Below, one piece after another: positions 63,022 to 64,000 of a stretch of DNA of 64,000 nucleotides; within the stretch, counting starts at the first letter, position 1, and each line of letters begins with the position of its first letter. The DNA comes from UBA2287 sp037442025 (GTDB lineage Bacteria > Bacteroidota > Bacteroidia > Bacteroidales > Tenuifilaceae). Made by a program: the position numbers and the translations under genes. Below the pieces are notes generated by a model that was not told where the DNA came from, searched no databases, and saw nothing but the letters and a program-made list of their open reading frames with translations. The stretch is from positions 4,673-68,672 of the forward strand of contig JBBIRB010000010.1 of NCBI GenBank assembly GCA_037442025.1. Reading direction: 5' to 3'.

Positions 63022-63765
63022 TTATGCCAGATGTCTTTTGTAGTTTATAAAGAAACTTTTGAACTTCAGACCAATTACACCCCAGAAAGCTTCGTTAAAA
63101 ATACCACCACTCATTTTCGATATCCCAACCCTACGTTCAGTAAAAACAATGGGAACCTCTTTAATGTTGAAGCCCATCTTCCACGCAGTAAACTTCATTT
63201 CAATCTGAAAACCATAACCCTTCATTCGTATCGAATCGAGGTTCATGCTTTCAAGAACAATGCGTTTGTAGCATTTAAAACCCGCAGTAGTATCCATTAT
63301 TTTCATTCGGGTAATAAACCGAACATAAGCCGATGCAAAGTACGACATGAGTACGCGCCCCATGGGCCAATTAACCACGTTTACCCCACTTATATAACGA
63401 GATCCAATTGCAACATCGGCTCCATCGAGGCAGGCCCTGTACAGCTCGTTAAGGTCGCACGGATTATGCGAAAAGTCGGCATCCATTTCGAAAATGAAAT
63501 CGTACTTTCCCTCTAATGCCCACTTAAATCCTGCTATATAGGCGGTCCCTAGTCCAAGTTTTCCTTTGCGTTCAAGTATAAAAAGCCTATCAGGGTAGGT
63601 GTCTATCAGATTTTTTACAATCGAGGCTGTTCCATCGGGCGAGCCATCATCAATAACTAAAAGGTTAAAGCTGTTTTCGAGCGACATAACTTTATGAATC
63701 ATTCGCTCAATATTATCTTTTTCGTTGTAGGTTGGAATTATAACTAGGTTGGTGCCGAAGCTCAT
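63022..63765 (-). CDS. Polyprenol-phosphate mannosyl/glycosyltransferase (GT2, DPM1-like)
   Basis: A 247-residue family 2 glycosyltransferase. Motifs are NLVIIPTYNEKDNIERMI, VIDDGSPDGTASIV, the DXD site EMDADFSHNPCDL, GSRYISG and RRVGISKMSG. This is the single-domain polyprenol monophosphomannose synthase type, which loads mannose (or another sugar) on a lipid carrier at the membrane. The region before it (63766 to the window end) is AT-rich and probably carries its promoter. The substrate sugar is inferred from family. Confidence 0.88.
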   Translation of the reverse strand: MSFGTNLVIIPTYNEKDNIERMIHKVMSLENSFNLLVIDDGSPDGTASIVKNLIDTYPDRLFILERKGKLGLGTAYIAGFKWALEGKYDFIFEMDADFSHNPCDLNELYRACLDGADVAIGSRYISGVNVVNWPMGRVLMSYFASAYVRFITRMKIMDTTAGFKCYKRIVLESMNLDSIRMKGYGFQIEMKFTAWKMGFNIKEVPIVFTERRVGISKMSGGIFNEAFWGVIGLKFKSFFINYKRHLA

Positions 63766-64000
63766 ATCGTTTTTTTTGCGAAGATACTTCTTCGTCTCAA
63801 TTTTTTGAATGAACAGAGATATTATTTTGATGCATCTATTAAAATAAGGTATATAGCAAATTTGAATTTTTGTTAAATCTGAAGATTTTATTTTTTTAAT
63901 AAAAATAGAAGCTGATTCACAATAACATAAAAAGAAAATTACTTTTTCTTCAAAAAAAGTTTGGAAAAGGTTTGGAGAAATGGTTTTGGAATTTCTATCT

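Noticed and set aside
63766..64000. Another gene at the right edge
   Set aside because: AT-rich with frequent stops in all frames; nothing supportable before the window ends.

Overview
The window is a chromosomal segment from a Bacteroidetes bacterium, most likely order Bacteroidales in the broad sense. The grounds are a Bacteroidetes-type division and cell-wall cluster whose FtsZ ends in HDNVD, type III pantothenate kinase and LptC/PpiD-like genes in the usual Bacteroidetes order, many short lipoproteins and beta-barrels, TAnnTTTG-type -7 promoter elements, and few Shine-Dalgarno sequences. I saw no rRNA, tRNA, CRISPR array or prophage. All statements rest on reading the sequence; no database search was run.

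Layout. 1-4.5 kb is accessory: an ECF sigma factor overlapping a truncated anti-sigma gene, a 51-residue double-glycine peptide gene with its own terminator, a TPR-bearing anti-sigma-like protein, a LytTR protein, two small nucleic-acid or zinc-binding proteins, and a cysteine-rich lipoprotein. 4.6-15.7 kb is a co-directional housekeeping run: mfd, coaX, an outer-membrane protein, a TPR protein, lptC, a small membrane protein, a CorC-like protein and a PpiD-like chaperone. 15.9-21.3 kb encodes a lipoprotein, a DUF5723-like protein and an OmpA-family protein. A perfect bidirectional terminator then separates these from the minus-strand cluster (37.1 to 21.4 kb): mraZ-rsmH-ftsL-ftsI-murE-mraY-murD-ftsW-murG-murC-ftsQ-ftsA-ftsZ-yqeY. 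Four TGGRA boxes spaced exactly 10 bp lie upstream of mraZ. ftsL carries a one-base frameshift.

37.7-47.7 kb holds a tandem (two-domain) adenylate kinase, a methyltransferase, an M3 peptidase, a perR-katG operon (katG frameshifted right beside the distal active-site histidine), a DoxX protein behind PerR-like palindromes, mnmA, a 359-bp MITE-like element with a 9-bp target duplication, and a PsiE-like gene. 47.7-55 kb holds a cell-wall-recycling-like operon (MurU-like uridylyltransferase, a 43-residue zinc peptide, and a sugar-kinase/RapZ-C fusion), then DUF554, fructose-bisphosphatase, aspartokinase and small proteins.

The most system-like region is 54.85-61.56 kb. A PhnD-type binding lipoprotein, a sensor kinase and an NtrC-type sigma54 activator form one operon. 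Just beyond the activator stop codon are two 16-bp palindromes 20 bp apart, then a good -24/-12 sigma54 promoter, then a YceI - outer-membrane porin - YceI set. I read this as a self-contained signalling unit that drives an envelope export or uptake module. Its ligand cannot be told from sequence. The window ends with pyrC and a polyprenol-phosphate glycosyltransferase.
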